A DNA stretch of 64,000 nt. Origin: DASXUL01 sp036504855. Lineage in GTDB: Bacteria > Armatimonadota > DTGP01 > JAKQQT01. Under the pieces are notes generated by a model that was not told where the DNA came from, ran no database searches, and worked only from the letters and a program-made list of their open reading frames with translations. A program made the translations under genes and the position numbers. The stretch lies in NCBI GenBank assembly GCA_036504855.1, contig DASXUL010000075.1, forward strand, positions 15,132 to 79,131. Direction: 5' to 3'. Below are positions 25,373-34,739 of this stretch, one piece after another; position 1 is the first letter of the stretch, and the number at the start of each line of letters is the position of its first letter.

Positions 25373-26413
25373 GTGATCCGAGTTTTGATCGTGGATGATT
25401 CCGCCATCGTTCGCAAAGTGCTGACGGAGGAGCTTTCCAAGTTCGACGATATCGAGGTCGTTGGGGGAGCTGTAGATCCGTATGTCGCTCGCGAGAAGAT
25501 CGTCAAGCTGAAGCCCGATGTGGTGACGCTGGACGTGGAGATGCCGCGCATGGACGGCCTTTCCTTCCTCGCCAAGCTGATGAAGCATTACCCGATCCCC
25601 GTTATCGTGGTGAGCAGCCTGACCCCAGAGAACAGCGAGACCGCCCTGCGCGCGCTCGAACTGGGCGCCGTGGATGTAGTGAGCAAACCCGGCTCGACTT
25701 TTTCCACTCCGGATGTTGGGAAGAAGTTGGTTCGCGCCATCCGGGCCGCCGCCAACGCCCATGTTTCCGTGCGCCGCGAGGTTGTGGACGCGCCAGCGCC
25801 TTCGCGGACCATCGGGCAGCTTCAGACCACGCACAAGATCCTCGCCGTTGGCGCTTCCACCGGGGGGACGAAGGCCATCGAAACGCTTCTGCGCGGGCTT
25901 CCGGTGACCACGCCCGGCACGGTGATCGTGCAGCATATGCCGGAGCACTTCACAGCGGCCTTCGCCAACCGGTTGAACAGCATCTGCGAAATGGAGATCC
26001 GAGAAGCCAAGGACGGCGACGCCGTGCTGCCCGGCGTGGCGCTGATCGCCCCCGGCAATCATCACATGCTGCTCCAACGCAGCGGCGCCCGCTACCACGT
26101 GCGTCTGAAAGATGGCCCTCCGGTGCATCACCAGCGTCCCGCGGTGGATGTTCTCTTCCAGAGCGTTGCGGCCAACGCGGGGCGTAACGCCGTAGGCGTG
26201 ATCCTCACCGGCATGGGCGCGGACGGCGCGAAGGGCCTGCTGGCGATGCGCGAGAGCGGCGCCATCACCCTGGCCGAAGACGAGCGAAGCTGCATCGTGT
26301 TCGGCATGCCGAAGGAAGCCATCAAGCTTGGCGCCGCCCAGGAGGTGGTTTCGCTCCCCCAGATGGCCAACGCCGTCCTCGCCGCCCTGCAATCCAGCGC
26401 CGAAGTGGTGTAG
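25373..26413 (+). CDS. cheB: Chemoreceptor methylesterase CheB
   Basis: 346 aa. Receiver domain (VLIVDDSAIVR, VVTLDVEMPRMDG), linker, then the methylesterase domain with the triad Ser in GASTGG, His in QHMPEHF and Asp in GMGADGAKG. It removes methyl groups from the receptor. The start is GTG 25373, after AGGAGGAG with a seven-base spacer; an earlier in-frame start at 25301 adds only unrelated sequence. A GCGCCCGATAGGG box at 25285-25297 lies in its leader. It ends the cluster and is followed by a terminator. Confidence 0.93.
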   Translation: MIRVLIVDDSAIVRKVLTEELSKFDDIEVVGGAVDPYVAREKIVKLKPDVVTLDVEMPRMDGLSFLAKLMKHYPIPVIVVSSLTPENSETALRALELGAVDVVSKPGSTFSTPDVGKKLVRAIRAAANAHVSVRREVVDAPAPSRTIGQLQTTHKILAVGASTGGTKAIETLLRGLPVTTPGTVIVQHMPEHFTAAFANRLNSICEMEIREAKDGDAVLPGVALIAPGNHHMLLQRSGARYHVRLKDGPPVHHQRPAVDVLFQSVAANAGRNAVGVILTGMGADGAKGLLAMRESGAITLAEDERSCIVFGMPKEAIKLGAAQEVVSLPQMANAVLAALQSSAEVV

Positions 26414-26437
26414 AGGTTCGCGTTTTGGAGCCCTGCC

Positions 26438-26467
26438 GGCGCCGGCCCCCCATCGGGGGCCGGCGCC
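26438..26467 (+). terminator. Terminator hairpin after cheB
   Basis: A perfect 13-bp GC stem (26438-26450 with 26455-26467) with a CATC loop, 24 bases after the cheB stop. It marks the end of the chemosensory transcript. The 220 bases that follow hold no gene. Confidence 0.8.
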
Positions 26468-26692
26468 TTCGTCATGCGGCGCGTCCAGAGCTTTCGGCGC
26501 TGGCGCTGGGCCCGCGGTTGTTACCCCCGGAGCGCTGGGCTACAGCTTCAGCGGATCTGGCTCGCGGCTCTGGCGGGCGCAAATCCATCCCGGATGATGG
26601 GCACATCTCAGTGGCGAAGCATCCGGGGGGTGACGATATTCCAACGTGGCCGTCTGCCCGAGGGGCGCGGCATTACGCGGCGGAAGCGTCTC

Positions 26693-26752
26693 TGGACAGA
26701 TCTGGCGCGACGTGCTATAGATAGTTGCGCGCAGCATGGGCAAACGTTTACC
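26693..26752 (+). promoter_or_regulatory. Promoter with LacI-family-type operator
   Basis: TGGACA (26693-26698) and TATAGA (26716-26721) are spaced 17 bases and resemble a housekeeping promoter. Just downstream, at 26738-26752, GGGCAAACGTTTACC is a near-palindrome centred on CG, the form bound by LacI-family regulators. It would cover the start of transcription, so the carbohydrate-binding protein gene that follows is probably repressed until a sugar is present. No LacI gene is in the window. Confidence 0.55.
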
Positions 26753-26862
26753 TCTGCTGTGAGTTTCGCGCTGGGGCATCTTCCACCTCCGCCGTCGGCC
26801 GAAACTGACGTGCTCCTGGGCTGCATCGGAACGTTGGCAACTAGCACGAAAGGTTGCGTACC

Positions 26863-29631
26863 ATGAGGATGAAGCCTCCCGTTGGGCGCGCTGTCGCTAC
26901 GGCGATGGCGCTCGGTCTTTCGTTACTCGCGCTGTCCGCATCCGCCCAGACCATTCGCGTTGAGGGCGAGAACTACCTCGCGCCGCCGGACAGTGGCCCA
27001 AACCAATCAGACGTCGTCAGCGTCTTCAACCCCGCGCCCGGCGTCTCGGACATCGAGTTCTTCGTGTGCTGGGACTACGTAGAGTGGGACGTGAACGTTC
27101 CCCAGGACGGGACCTATGATGTCTCCTACCGTTTCGCCTCGGACTGGGGCAAAGGCGCCGCCGGCGACATCTTTCAGACCCTCACGTTCTGGACCTCCAG
27201 TCAGCAGGTGGTCGTCAATGATCTCACCAAAACAAGCGGCTGGGGCGACTTCCAGGTGAAGCCGGTCGCCGCGGGCATTCCGCTGAAAGCGGGCATGAAC
27301 CGCTTCCGCATCAAGATCACTCCGGACAATGGTGATGCCAACTTCTTCGGCAGCGGCATGAACCTCGACTATATCGAGCTCACTCGCACCGGAGACTATC
27401 CGAACAACTTCGAGGCCGTTACCGGCGTTGTGACCGCCCCGGTCGATGGAACGCCCACGCCCTTGCGAGGCGCTTACGTGAGCGTTGGCTCTGATTACAC
27501 GCAAGCGCAGTACCTGACGCGCACCGACAGCGCTGGGCACTACACCCTCTATCTGCCGCACGGCGAGCATAACCTGACGGCCTTCTACAATGGATATGAC
27601 AAGGCCAGCGCCACCGTGACCGGGGTTGGCTCTCACGATTTCGCGCTCACCTACAGCGGCAAATACGAGGCCGAGCTCTTCCAGATCACTAACCCAGGCC
27701 CCGGAGACTCCGAAGGGTTCCAGCCTGCTTTCAACACATCCCGATCGGGCTCCGGCGTGATGTGGCGACAGGACGGGGACGACAGGGCCGGCAAATACGC
27801 CGAATGGCCCAACGTGGTTGCTCCCACGGCAGGGGTCTATGAGTTCTCCATGAACTACGCTGGCTTCAAGGTCTCCGCCCAGCCCGGCTACGGCCGCTAC
27901 GCGTGGTCGGCCAACGGAGGCACGCCAGTCGAGCTGCGCTATGCCTCCACCGGCGCCGACGCCGTTTCCGCAACGTACAAGGATAGCGGCAAGGTCCTCA
28001 TCCCATTGCTCGCGGGCGTCAACAACCTGCGCCTGGATGACCCGGACGGGGTATCGAAGGCCTTTGTAGACACTTTCACCCTGGCGCCCGCCACGCAGCC
28101 GTATGGTTGGATCAAGGTCAAAGTGGTCCAGGGCGACGTTGCGAAGACGCCTATCCCCGGCGCGTCGGTTTCGATCGACACCGTGGACACTACGGCGGCC
28201 GGTTTCGGGTACTCAGCGGCCTCAGACGCTAATGGCGAGGTGCTCGTTCCAGCGCCGCTGGGAGCCTACACGGTTGTGGCCAGCACGGCCACCGCCGCGC
28301 AATCGGCATCCGGTAACGTGAACGTGGCGGCTGCCGGCGTTACCTATCCCCTGGAACTCACCCTCACTCTGACCGCTTCGGCGGTTGAGGCCGAGGACTT
28401 TGTGGCCGCGGGCCCGGCTGTGCCCGGCGCGAGTGAGGTGAACATCAACGGGAACCTGGCCGCCTCTGGCGGAAAGGATGTAACCGGCTTCGGCGCGGTG
28501 GACCGCCGCGAGTGGCTCGAGTGGGATGTGCCCGCCGCGGAGGACGGTTTGTATGAGTTAACGGTGCGGTACAAGGTGGAATCGCCGCCCACGAAGGCCA
28601 TCCTCACGGTCTGGAATACCACGTTCCAGGCTCCGGAGGCCGATCTCACCTACGCTCCGGCATACGACGATTGGGTCGCCACCAGCACAGCTCCCCTCAA
28701 GGCCGGTCTGAACCGCGTGCGCATGACGATGACCGCCGGCAGCGTGAGCGTGGACTACATCAAGTATCAGCGCAAGGGCGCACTGCCGGCGCTGGGGACC
28801 ATCACCGGGAAGATATCCGGCACGGATGGAACCGGCGTGGCGGCGGTCGGCAACGCGATGGTCTACACCGGCGGTGACGCGAACTCGGCGGACCACATCA
28901 CAATGACCGATGCCCTGGGGAATTACACGCTCACCTTGCCCGCCGGGGCGAACACAATCAGCGCCAGTTCGCCCGGTTACGTCCCCTCCTCGGGTGATGG
29001 CGGCAGTACTGGCGGCGCCGTTAACATCACGCTGAACACGAACCTTACCAACGGCTTGCAGGTCGAGGCCGAAAGCGCGCCATCGATGTCCAGCGGCCTG
29101 GCGGCCAAGGAAGACCTCGAGGATCCGCAACTTCAGACCGTGATCACCAACTCGGGGCCCGGCGCGTGGTTCGATCTGCCGGTGTCCGCTCCGCGGAGCG
29201 GCGTCTATCAGGTGGGTATGCGTTACGCCAGCGGTTGGAACCCCACCGATGGCTTGCCGATCAAGACCAACTGGACACTGAACGGCACTGACTTCCACCT
29301 CAACTTCCCCACGACGACGGCCTGGACGGACTTCCAGATCCTCAACAACGCAGGCACGATCTTGCTGAATGCGGGCCTGAATGCCCTCCGCATCAATTAC
29401 GTTGATAAGGGCTCCAAGTTCGACTACTTTACCCTCACTCGCACAGGCGCGCTGCCTGCGCTCAGTTCGGACATCGACGGCAATGGGATAACGGACATCA
29501 TCGACGCCGTCATCTACGTCCGCCGTCTGAGCGGGTTGGATACCGGCGTCAAGAACGACGTGGACGGCAACGGCGTTACCGACATGCAAGACGTCCAGAG
29601 GATTCTGAACATCGCGGGCGGCCGCCTGTAA
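26863..29631 (+). CDS. Secreted multi-CBM (CBM35/6-like) protein with dockerin
   Basis: 922 aa with a signal peptide (ATAMALGLSLLALSASAQ). Four carbohydrate-binding modules of CBM35/6 type start with VEGEN (about 33), YEAELF (about 266), VEAEDF (about 507) and VEAESA (about 732). They alternate with small carboxypeptidase-regulatory-like beta domains at about 185-262, 420-503 and 645-728. The end (868-922) is a type I dockerin-like pair of calcium loops: DIDGNGITDIIDAV and DVDGNGVTDMQDV. No catalytic domain is present, so it is probably a surface binding or scaffold component. The ATG at 26863 lies nine bases after AAAGG; ATG 26869 is also possible. It lies behind the LacI-type operator. Confidence 0.8.
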   Translation: MRMKPPVGRAVATAMALGLSLLALSASAQTIRVEGENYLAPPDSGPNQSDVVSVFNPAPGVSDIEFFVCWDYVEWDVNVPQDGTYDVSYRFASDWGKGAAGDIFQTLTFWTSSQQVVVNDLTKTSGWGDFQVKPVAAGIPLKAGMNRFRIKITPDNGDANFFGSGMNLDYIELTRTGDYPNNFEAVTGVVTAPVDGTPTPLRGAYVSVGSDYTQAQYLTRTDSAGHYTLYLPHGEHNLTAFYNGYDKASATVTGVGSHDFALTYSGKYEAELFQITNPGPGDSEGFQPAFNTSRSGSGVMWRQDGDDRAGKYAEWPNVVAPTAGVYEFSMNYAGFKVSAQPGYGRYAWSANGGTPVELRYASTGADAVSATYKDSGKVLIPLLAGVNNLRLDDPDGVSKAFVDTFTLAPATQPYGWIKVKVVQGDVAKTPIPGASVSIDTVDTTAAGFGYSAASDANGEVLVPAPLGAYTVVASTATAAQSASGNVNVAAAGVTYPLELTLTLTASAVEAEDFVAAGPAVPGASEVNINGNLAASGGKDVTGFGAVDRREWLEWDVPAAEDGLYELTVRYKVESPPTKAILTVWNTTFQAPEADLTYAPAYDDWVATSTAPLKAGLNRVRMTMTAGSVSVDYIKYQRKGALPALGTITGKISGTDGTGVAAVGNAMVYTGGDANSADHITMTDALGNYTLTLPAGANTISASSPGYVPSSGDGGSTGGAVNITLNTNLTNGLQVEAESAPSMSSGLAAKEDLEDPQLQTVITNSGPGAWFDLPVSAPRSGVYQVGMRYASGWNPTDGLPIKTNWTLNGTDFHLNFPTTTAWTDFQILNNAGTILLNAGLNALRINYVDKGSKFDYFTLTRTGALPALSSDIDGNGITDIIDAVIYVRRLSGLDTGVKNDVDGNGVTDMQDVQRILNIAGGRL

Positions 29632-29655
29632 GGGCTGCTCCACATCCGGATGGAT

Positions 29656-29693
29656 CGCCGTTTCGGGGCCGGAGCGCCGGCCCCGAAGCGGCG
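29656..29693 (+). terminator. Hairpin between CBM gene and pseudopilin gene
   Basis: A long GC inverted repeat (CGCCG-T-TTCGGGGCCGG against CCGGCCCCGAA-G-CGGCG) with a four-base loop, 24 bases after the CBM stop. It may end or attenuate transcription before the next gene, which has its own GGGAGG ribosome site. Confidence 0.65.
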
Positions 29694-29710
29694 CTGGTAG
29701 GGAGGCACGT

Positions 29711-30478
29711 ATGAAGCGCAAGCAGTCACGCGCTTTTACACTGATCGAGTTGCTGGTGGTGATCGCGATCATAGCGATTCTGGCCGCCATTCTCTTCCCC
29801 GTGTTCGCGCGGGCGAGGGACCGCGCCAAAGCGACCGCGTGCATCAACAACGAAAAGCAGATCGGCATCGCCCTACAGATGTACGCCTCGGATAACGACG
29901 AAACCTACCCGCCAAACCGGTTCTACCTCCCCAACGAGGGGGCCTGGACGGGGCGCATCTGGAAAGATGCCCTGGATCCGCTTGTTAAGAGCAAGGATGT
30001 GTGGGCGTGTCCATCGAATACCTACGCCTGGGCCAAGGGGACGGGAAGCACAACCGCGGGTGATGAAACCGGTCGCTTCCCGCGCTCCTACGCCTACAAC
30101 GGCACCGTCTTCCACGTGGGCGACGCCGAGCGCAAGGGCCTGCCCCTCACCTCGTTCAAGGCGCCGGCCAATACGATCCTCATGATGGAGTCTCGGTATC
30201 CCTTCGCGGATGTCGGCGCCTACGGCTCGAACTACCCGGGTTGGCTCCTGGATCATAACCCTCAGTACTTCTCGGGCACGCCTCCCGCCAACAAGGGCGC
30301 GTTCCAAACCCATCAGAACGGGCTCATCAACTTCATCTTTGCCGATACCCACGTACAGGCGTTGAAATTCACGAAGACGATGACCCCCGTGAACATGTGG
30401 GAAAAGACGCCGGGCGACCTCCAGGCGCAGTATGACGATTGGGTGCAACCGAACAAACTGATCAAGGAGTATCAGTAG
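29711..30478 (+). CDS. Pseudopilin-like protein with prepilin N-terminal methylation motif
   Basis: 255 aa. The N-terminus is a type IV prepilin signal (AFTLIELLVVIAIIAILAAI), followed by FPVFARARDRAKATACINNE and LQMYASDNDETYPP. The C-terminal part has FADTHVQAL, in the place of the H-x9-DG motif of the large DUF1559-type family found in Planctomycetes, Verrucomicrobia and Armatimonadota. Such proteins are exported and retained at the cell surface; their function is unclear. The start is ATG 29711 after GGGAGG. It may act with the CBM protein before it. Confidence 0.85.
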   Translation: MKRKQSRAFTLIELLVVIAIIAILAAILFPVFARARDRAKATACINNEKQIGIALQMYASDNDETYPPNRFYLPNEGAWTGRIWKDALDPLVKSKDVWACPSNTYAWAKGTGSTTAGDETGRFPRSYAYNGTVFHVGDAERKGLPLTSFKAPANTILMMESRYPFADVGAYGSNYPGWLLDHNPQYFSGTPPANKGAFQTHQNGLINFIFADTHVQALKFTKTMTPVNMWEKTPGDLQAQYDDWVQPNKLIKEYQ

Positions 30479-30596
30479 GCAGGAAGAGCCCCGTCCGAGG
30501 AAGGGCGGGCAGCCGGCGTTCGGGTTATCGCCCCTGGAACGCTAATCCGGGCGCTGGGTGAGGGGACGGCCGGCGCGCCCCTCGCCCGCCGCCCCT

Positions 30597-32354
30597 CTAC
30601 TCCGCCTTTGCGGTCGCCGAGCGCGCGGAGATGCCGTTCTCGTTAAACGCCTCGATCTGGAAGTAGTACGTTCGGTCGCGGTCCATCGCTCGGAAGTAGT
30701 ACTCATTGGCGCCGTAGAGCATCACGCTGGTGTACATCTTGTCCGGCGCCATGCCGGCGTAGATGACGTAGCCCGAAGCATCCGGCGAGGCCTGCCACTT
30801 GATCCACGCATTGCGCCGCTCCGCGCCGCTCTCCTGGTCGGCGCGCAGCACGACGAAGTTACGAACGGGCTCCGGCTTCGTCCCGTGGCCGTTCCCGAAC
30901 ACGCGCAGCCCGCTGATAGCGAACTTCCCGGTGGCCATGTGCACGTTCTCCATTCGGAGATACCGCGCTTCCACCGGCTGCTCCAGCTCCACGTAGTCGT
31001 GCGGCACGTCCGTTCGGTTGCTGCTCTTGTCCACGATGGTCCGCCAGGTTTTGCCGTCCTGGGAGGCGAGGATGCGGTACTGGTGGTACAGGCCGGGGAC
31101 CTTCCCCATGATTTCGGCGTCCTGATCCGCGTAGTTGACCTGGATCGCCCGGACGGTGGACACGTCGCCAAGATCCGTCTGGATCCACTCGCCGGGGTCG
31201 GCGGTTCGGGCGCTCCAGTACGTCTTGATGTCCTCGTCCACGGCCAGGTTCGGGGCGAAACCACCCAGGGTGGATGACACGGTGACGGGCTTGTAGGCGT
31301 TGAGGAGCATCCAACCGGCGAACGCGCCGCCCAGATGGTCTTCACCGGCCGCGTGGGGAAGCCGCGTGGGGTAGTCGCCGTAGGCGGTATTGCAGTACAT
31401 CACGCCGTCCCTGTCGAACCCGGCCGGCCAGATCCCGTTGCGTCGCTCGAAGTTGTTCTTCACGGCGATGGTGATGGTGGAGACGTGCCACCAGTTGCCG
31501 AGCAGGTCCTGATAGGTTGCGCCGTGGCCCGCGCCGCGCGCGAACCCGCCGGGCTTGTAGGAGATGGGGTTGTGGGCCTGATAGGTGAAAGGCCCCAGCG
31601 GCTTGTCTCCCACGTACACGCCGTCGGCGTAACCGCTGAACTCAGTGCCGGGCGAGGCGTACTGCAAGTAGTACTTGCCGTCATGCTTCGTCATCCAGGC
31701 GCCCTCGATGAACGGTTTCAGGAACGTGTTGTCGTTCGCCTCCCCGAAGCGCTCCCAGCCGTGGAGATGGTCCCGGAGGCGGATCATGGGTTGGTGCTCT
31801 CCGATAGGTTGCAGCGTCTTCGCGTCGATCTCCCAACCGTAGAGCGGCAGGTCGTTGCCGGATCCATGGTAGAGATAGAGGCGGCCATCGTCGTCCACGA
31901 AGAACGCTGGGTCCCATGCGCCGGCCTGGAATTTCGGCACGGCCACCGTCCAGTCATCCACGCGAGGGTTCGCGCTCTTCCAGAGCGGAAATTCCTTGGT
32001 GTAGGTGGATCCGATGACGTAGAGGGCGTCCCCCATCACGAATGGGGCGGGCGCGCAGAGTTCATCGTAGGTATCGATGCCGGCCGGAACGAACTTGCGG
32101 GGAACGAAGTTCCAGTGGAACATGTCTTCGCTCCACCAGTAGCCCCACTGGTTGGTGGAGAAGAGATAGTAGGCCCCTTTGAAGACGACGATGGCCGGGT
32201 CGGCGGTAGCGCGGTGTTTGCCCTGCTGAACGAAGTTGGGAATGGGGCAGAAGCCGTAATCGATGTTGATGGGGTTGCAGTAGGTCTTCTGCGCGGCGAA
32301 TACGGGCGTCGAGATGAGGATCATCGCCAGGGCCGCCGGTGCGAGGACAGACAT
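30597..32354 (-). CDS. Secreted GH43-type glycosidase with F5/8C and Fn3 domains
   Basis: 585 aa with a signal peptide (APAALAMILISTPVFAAQ). A five-bladed propeller of GH43/62/32 type spans about 25-360: ATADPAIVVFKGAYYLF with the general-base Asp, AWDPAFFVDDDGRLYLY, and a later TFLKPFIEGAWMTKH with the acid Glu. It is followed by a discoidin-like F5/8 type C module (about 370-490: AVDEDIKTYWSARTADPGEW) and a fibronectin type III domain (about 495-585). The likely substrate is arabinan or xylan, which fits the arabinose genes elsewhere. GGGGGAA precedes the ATG. The 118 bases downstream (30479-30596), between convergent genes, show no gene. Confidence 0.82.
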   Translation of the reverse strand: MSVLAPAALAMILISTPVFAAQKTYCNPINIDYGFCPIPNFVQQGKHRATADPAIVVFKGAYYLFSTNQWGYWWSEDMFHWNFVPRKFVPAGIDTYDELCAPAPFVMGDALYVIGSTYTKEFPLWKSANPRVDDWTVAVPKFQAGAWDPAFFVDDDGRLYLYHGSGNDLPLYGWEIDAKTLQPIGEHQPMIRLRDHLHGWERFGEANDNTFLKPFIEGAWMTKHDGKYYLQYASPGTEFSGYADGVYVGDKPLGPFTYQAHNPISYKPGGFARGAGHGATYQDLLGNWWHVSTITIAVKNNFERRNGIWPAGFDRDGVMYCNTAYGDYPTRLPHAAGEDHLGGAFAGWMLLNAYKPVTVSSTLGGFAPNLAVDEDIKTYWSARTADPGEWIQTDLGDVSTVRAIQVNYADQDAEIMGKVPGLYHQYRILASQDGKTWRTIVDKSSNRTDVPHDYVELEQPVEARYLRMENVHMATGKFAISGLRVFGNGHGTKPEPVRNFVVLRADQESGAERRNAWIKWQASPDASGYVIYAGMAPDKMYTSVMLYGANEYYFRAMDRDRTYYFQIEAFNENGISARSATAKAE

Positions 32355-32549
32355 TGTGAGTTCCCCCTAGACGGTTGAGGCGCCGAGCTTACGCGACTCT
32401 GGAATGCCCCCAGCCCGGCTTGCCATCCAGTCTAGCGACCGCTCCGGCGGGCCGCACAGCGCGCGGCGATGGCTCCGCGTTCTCACCTCGCCCCGCGCTA
32501 GACTGTTCCTATTGCGCGACCAATGGGCCGCGCCAAAGGAGCATACGAC
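32355..32549. promoter_or_regulatory. Divergent region between GH43 gene and proS
   Basis: 195 bases between divergent starts. No clear promoter pair could be fixed. The AAAGGAG ribosome site of proS lies at about 32536-32542. Confidence 0.4.
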
Positions 32550-34286
32550 ATGCGAATGAGCCATCACTTCGGGGAGACGTTGCGGGCGGCGCCGGGCGAT
32601 GCGGATGTGGTTGGACATCAACTATTGCTGCGGGCCGGCTACATCCGCCCGCTGGCGGCCGGCATCTTCAGCTACCTGCCGCTGGGCCTGCGCGCCATGC
32701 GCAACATCGAGGCGATCATCCGCCAGGAGATCGAGGCCATCGGCGGGCAGGAAGTCTCCATGCCGGTGGTCCACCCGGCCGAGGTCTGGCGGGAAACGGG
32801 ACGCTGGCAGGAGATCGGCGAGGAGATGGCGCGATTCAAGGACCGCGCCGGCCGCGACATGGCGCTGGCGATGACCCACGAAGAAGTGGTGGCCGACCTC
32901 GTTCGTCGCGAGGTTCACTCGTACCGGCAGCTCCCCATGCTGATCTACCAGATACAGACGAAGTTCCGCGACGAGCGACGGCCCCGCGCCGGCCTGATCC
33001 GGGTGCGCGAGTTCACGATGAAGGACTCCTATAGCCTGGATGCGGACGATGAGGGGCTGGCGACGCAGTACGCGCGGCACCTGGAAGCCTACCATCGCAT
33101 CTTCCAGCGAGTGGGCCTGCCGAACGTCATCGCCGTTTGCTCCGACACCGGGATGATGGGCGGCAAGATCGCCCACGAGTTCATGTACCTCACGGAGATC
33201 GGGGAAGATACCCTGGCGCTGTGCGATGCCTGCGGCGCTTCCGCGAACCTTCAGGTGGCGTCTTTCCGCAAGCCCGCCGCCGTCCCCGAGGCGCTCCGGC
33301 CGTTGGAGAAGGTGGCCACGCCGGGAACGACCAGCATCGAGTCGCTGGCCGCCTTCCTGGGCGTGCCCGCCGAACGGACCGCCAAGGCCGTGTTCTTCAC
33401 CGCCAGCCTGCCGGACCCGGAACCCAAGGCGGCCGGCGCATCGCGCGACGCGCTGCTGATGGCGCTGGTTCGCGGCGACATGGACGTTAACGAAACGAAG
33501 CTCGCCAACGCGTCCGGCGCGCGCTCCTTGCGGCCCGCCACGGAGGCGGAGATCCGGGCAGCCGGCGCCGTTCCGGGCTACGCCTCCCCCATCGGCATGG
33601 ACCGCGCCAACGCCATAGTCGTCATCGACGATCTCGTGGCCGCCTCTCCGAACCTCGTCTCCGGCGCCAACGAGGAGGGGTTCCACTACCTGAACGTGAA
33701 CGCCGGCCGCGACTATGCGCCGGACGCAACGGCGGACATCGCCTCGGCCTGGGAGGGCGCGCCCTGCCTGGAGTGCGGCGCGCCGTTGCGCCTGGTCCGC
33801 GGCGTGGAGGTGGGCAACATCTTCCAGTTGGGCACGCGCTACACCGAGGCCATGGGCGCCACTTTCCTGGATGCGGAAGGCCAGGCGCGTCCGGTGGTGA
33901 TGGGCTCCTACGGCATCGGCATCGGCCGCCTGCTGGCCTGCCTCGCCGAGGCGCATCACGACGACCGCGGCCTCACCCTGCCCGCCGCCGTGGCCCCCCA
34001 CTCCGTTCACCTCGTGCGGTTGTGCGACAAGGACCCGCAGGTGGAGGCCGCCGCCGAGGAGTTGTACGCCGCCCTCATCGAAGCGGGCGTTGATGCGCTC
34101 TACGATGACCGCGACGCCATGGCCGGTGTGAAGTTCGCGGACGCCGACCTGATCGGCATCCCTCTGCGCGTCACCGTCAGCGCCCGCGCGCTGAAGGCCG
34201 GCGGCGCCGAACTGAAGCGCCGCGCCGAAACGGAAACCCGCATCGTGCCGCTGAATGAGGTGATGGAAGTCGTCAGTCGTCAGTGA
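32550..34286 (+). CDS. proS: Prolyl-tRNA synthetase, bacterial type
   Basis: 578 aa. Class II motifs: motif 2 FRDERRPRAGLIRVREFTMK and motif 3 YGIGIGRLLACLAEAHHD. Between them lies a YbaK-like editing insertion (about 225-390), which marks the bacterial form, and an anticodon-binding domain at the end (DDRDAMAGVKFADADLIGIP). It charges tRNA-Pro. ATG 32550 was preferred over 32523 because AAAGGAG lies eight bases upstream. The last codons (VVSRQ) and the stop are made of heptamer-repeat sequence, so the repeat has replaced or extended the natural end. A fragment of the 3' end recurs at 39434. Confidence 0.95.
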   Translation: MRMSHHFGETLRAAPGDADVVGHQLLLRAGYIRPLAAGIFSYLPLGLRAMRNIEAIIRQEIEAIGGQEVSMPVVHPAEVWRETGRWQEIGEEMARFKDRAGRDMALAMTHEEVVADLVRREVHSYRQLPMLIYQIQTKFRDERRPRAGLIRVREFTMKDSYSLDADDEGLATQYARHLEAYHRIFQRVGLPNVIAVCSDTGMMGGKIAHEFMYLTEIGEDTLALCDACGASANLQVASFRKPAAVPEALRPLEKVATPGTTSIESLAAFLGVPAERTAKAVFFTASLPDPEPKAAGASRDALLMALVRGDMDVNETKLANASGARSLRPATEAEIRAAGAVPGYASPIGMDRANAIVVIDDLVAASPNLVSGANEEGFHYLNVNAGRDYAPDATADIASAWEGAPCLECGAPLRLVRGVEVGNIFQLGTRYTEAMGATFLDAEGQARPVVMGSYGIGIGRLLACLAEAHHDDRGLTLPAAVAPHSVHLVRLCDKDPQVEAAAEELYAALIEAGVDALYDDRDAMAGVKFADADLIGIPLRVTVSARALKAGGAELKRRAETETRIVPLNEVMEVVSRQ

Positions 34287-34345
34287 TCAGTCATCAGTCC
34301 GGAGGGCGACCGCAAGGGTATGCCTTCCGGACTGATGATCTAGGT
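34264..34345. repeat. Heptamer repeat element overlapping the proS end (copy 2)
   Basis: GTCGTCAGTCGTCAGTGATC and following TCAGTNN units form the left arm. A core with an inverted CCGGAGGGCGACC...GGTATGCCTTCCGG hairpin and a short right arm (ACTGATGATC) follow. It supplies the proS stop codon and may act as its terminator. Confidence 0.75.
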
Positions 34346-34739
34346 CTCAGCCTCAAGACAGCGCCGCCTAGACGAGCGCAGGAGATGGAGGGCGTTCCTG
34401 GCTGTGCTGAACGAAAGGGCTACGCTGATGTTTGCGTCGCGTAGTTTGGAGCGCGTGGGCGTTGGCCCCTAACGCGCCCCATGCTTACCACGGCCCAGAC
34501 CTACCCGGGCTACAGGGCTTTCGCAACGAGCTCCGCGACTTTGGGAAGGGGCGGCATGGGCGAAACTGCGCTAGGATTGGAGAAGCGTTGATCATCCTTT
34601 TTGCTACGGAGCCACTGGCAGCGCCTACTCGGGGCAGAACCGCAGTTGGAAGCCGACATGCTGACGGGCACCCCAGCAGATTATGACACCGTCGACCGAT
34701 AATCAGGCTTGTGGTACCTAGATTTCGCAGGTACCTACG
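34346..34739. other. Intergenic region before the defence island
   Basis: About 390 bases without a supported gene. Base composition falls from GC-rich to near even towards the island. Short open frames here have no ribosome site or recognisable content. Confidence 0.5.
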
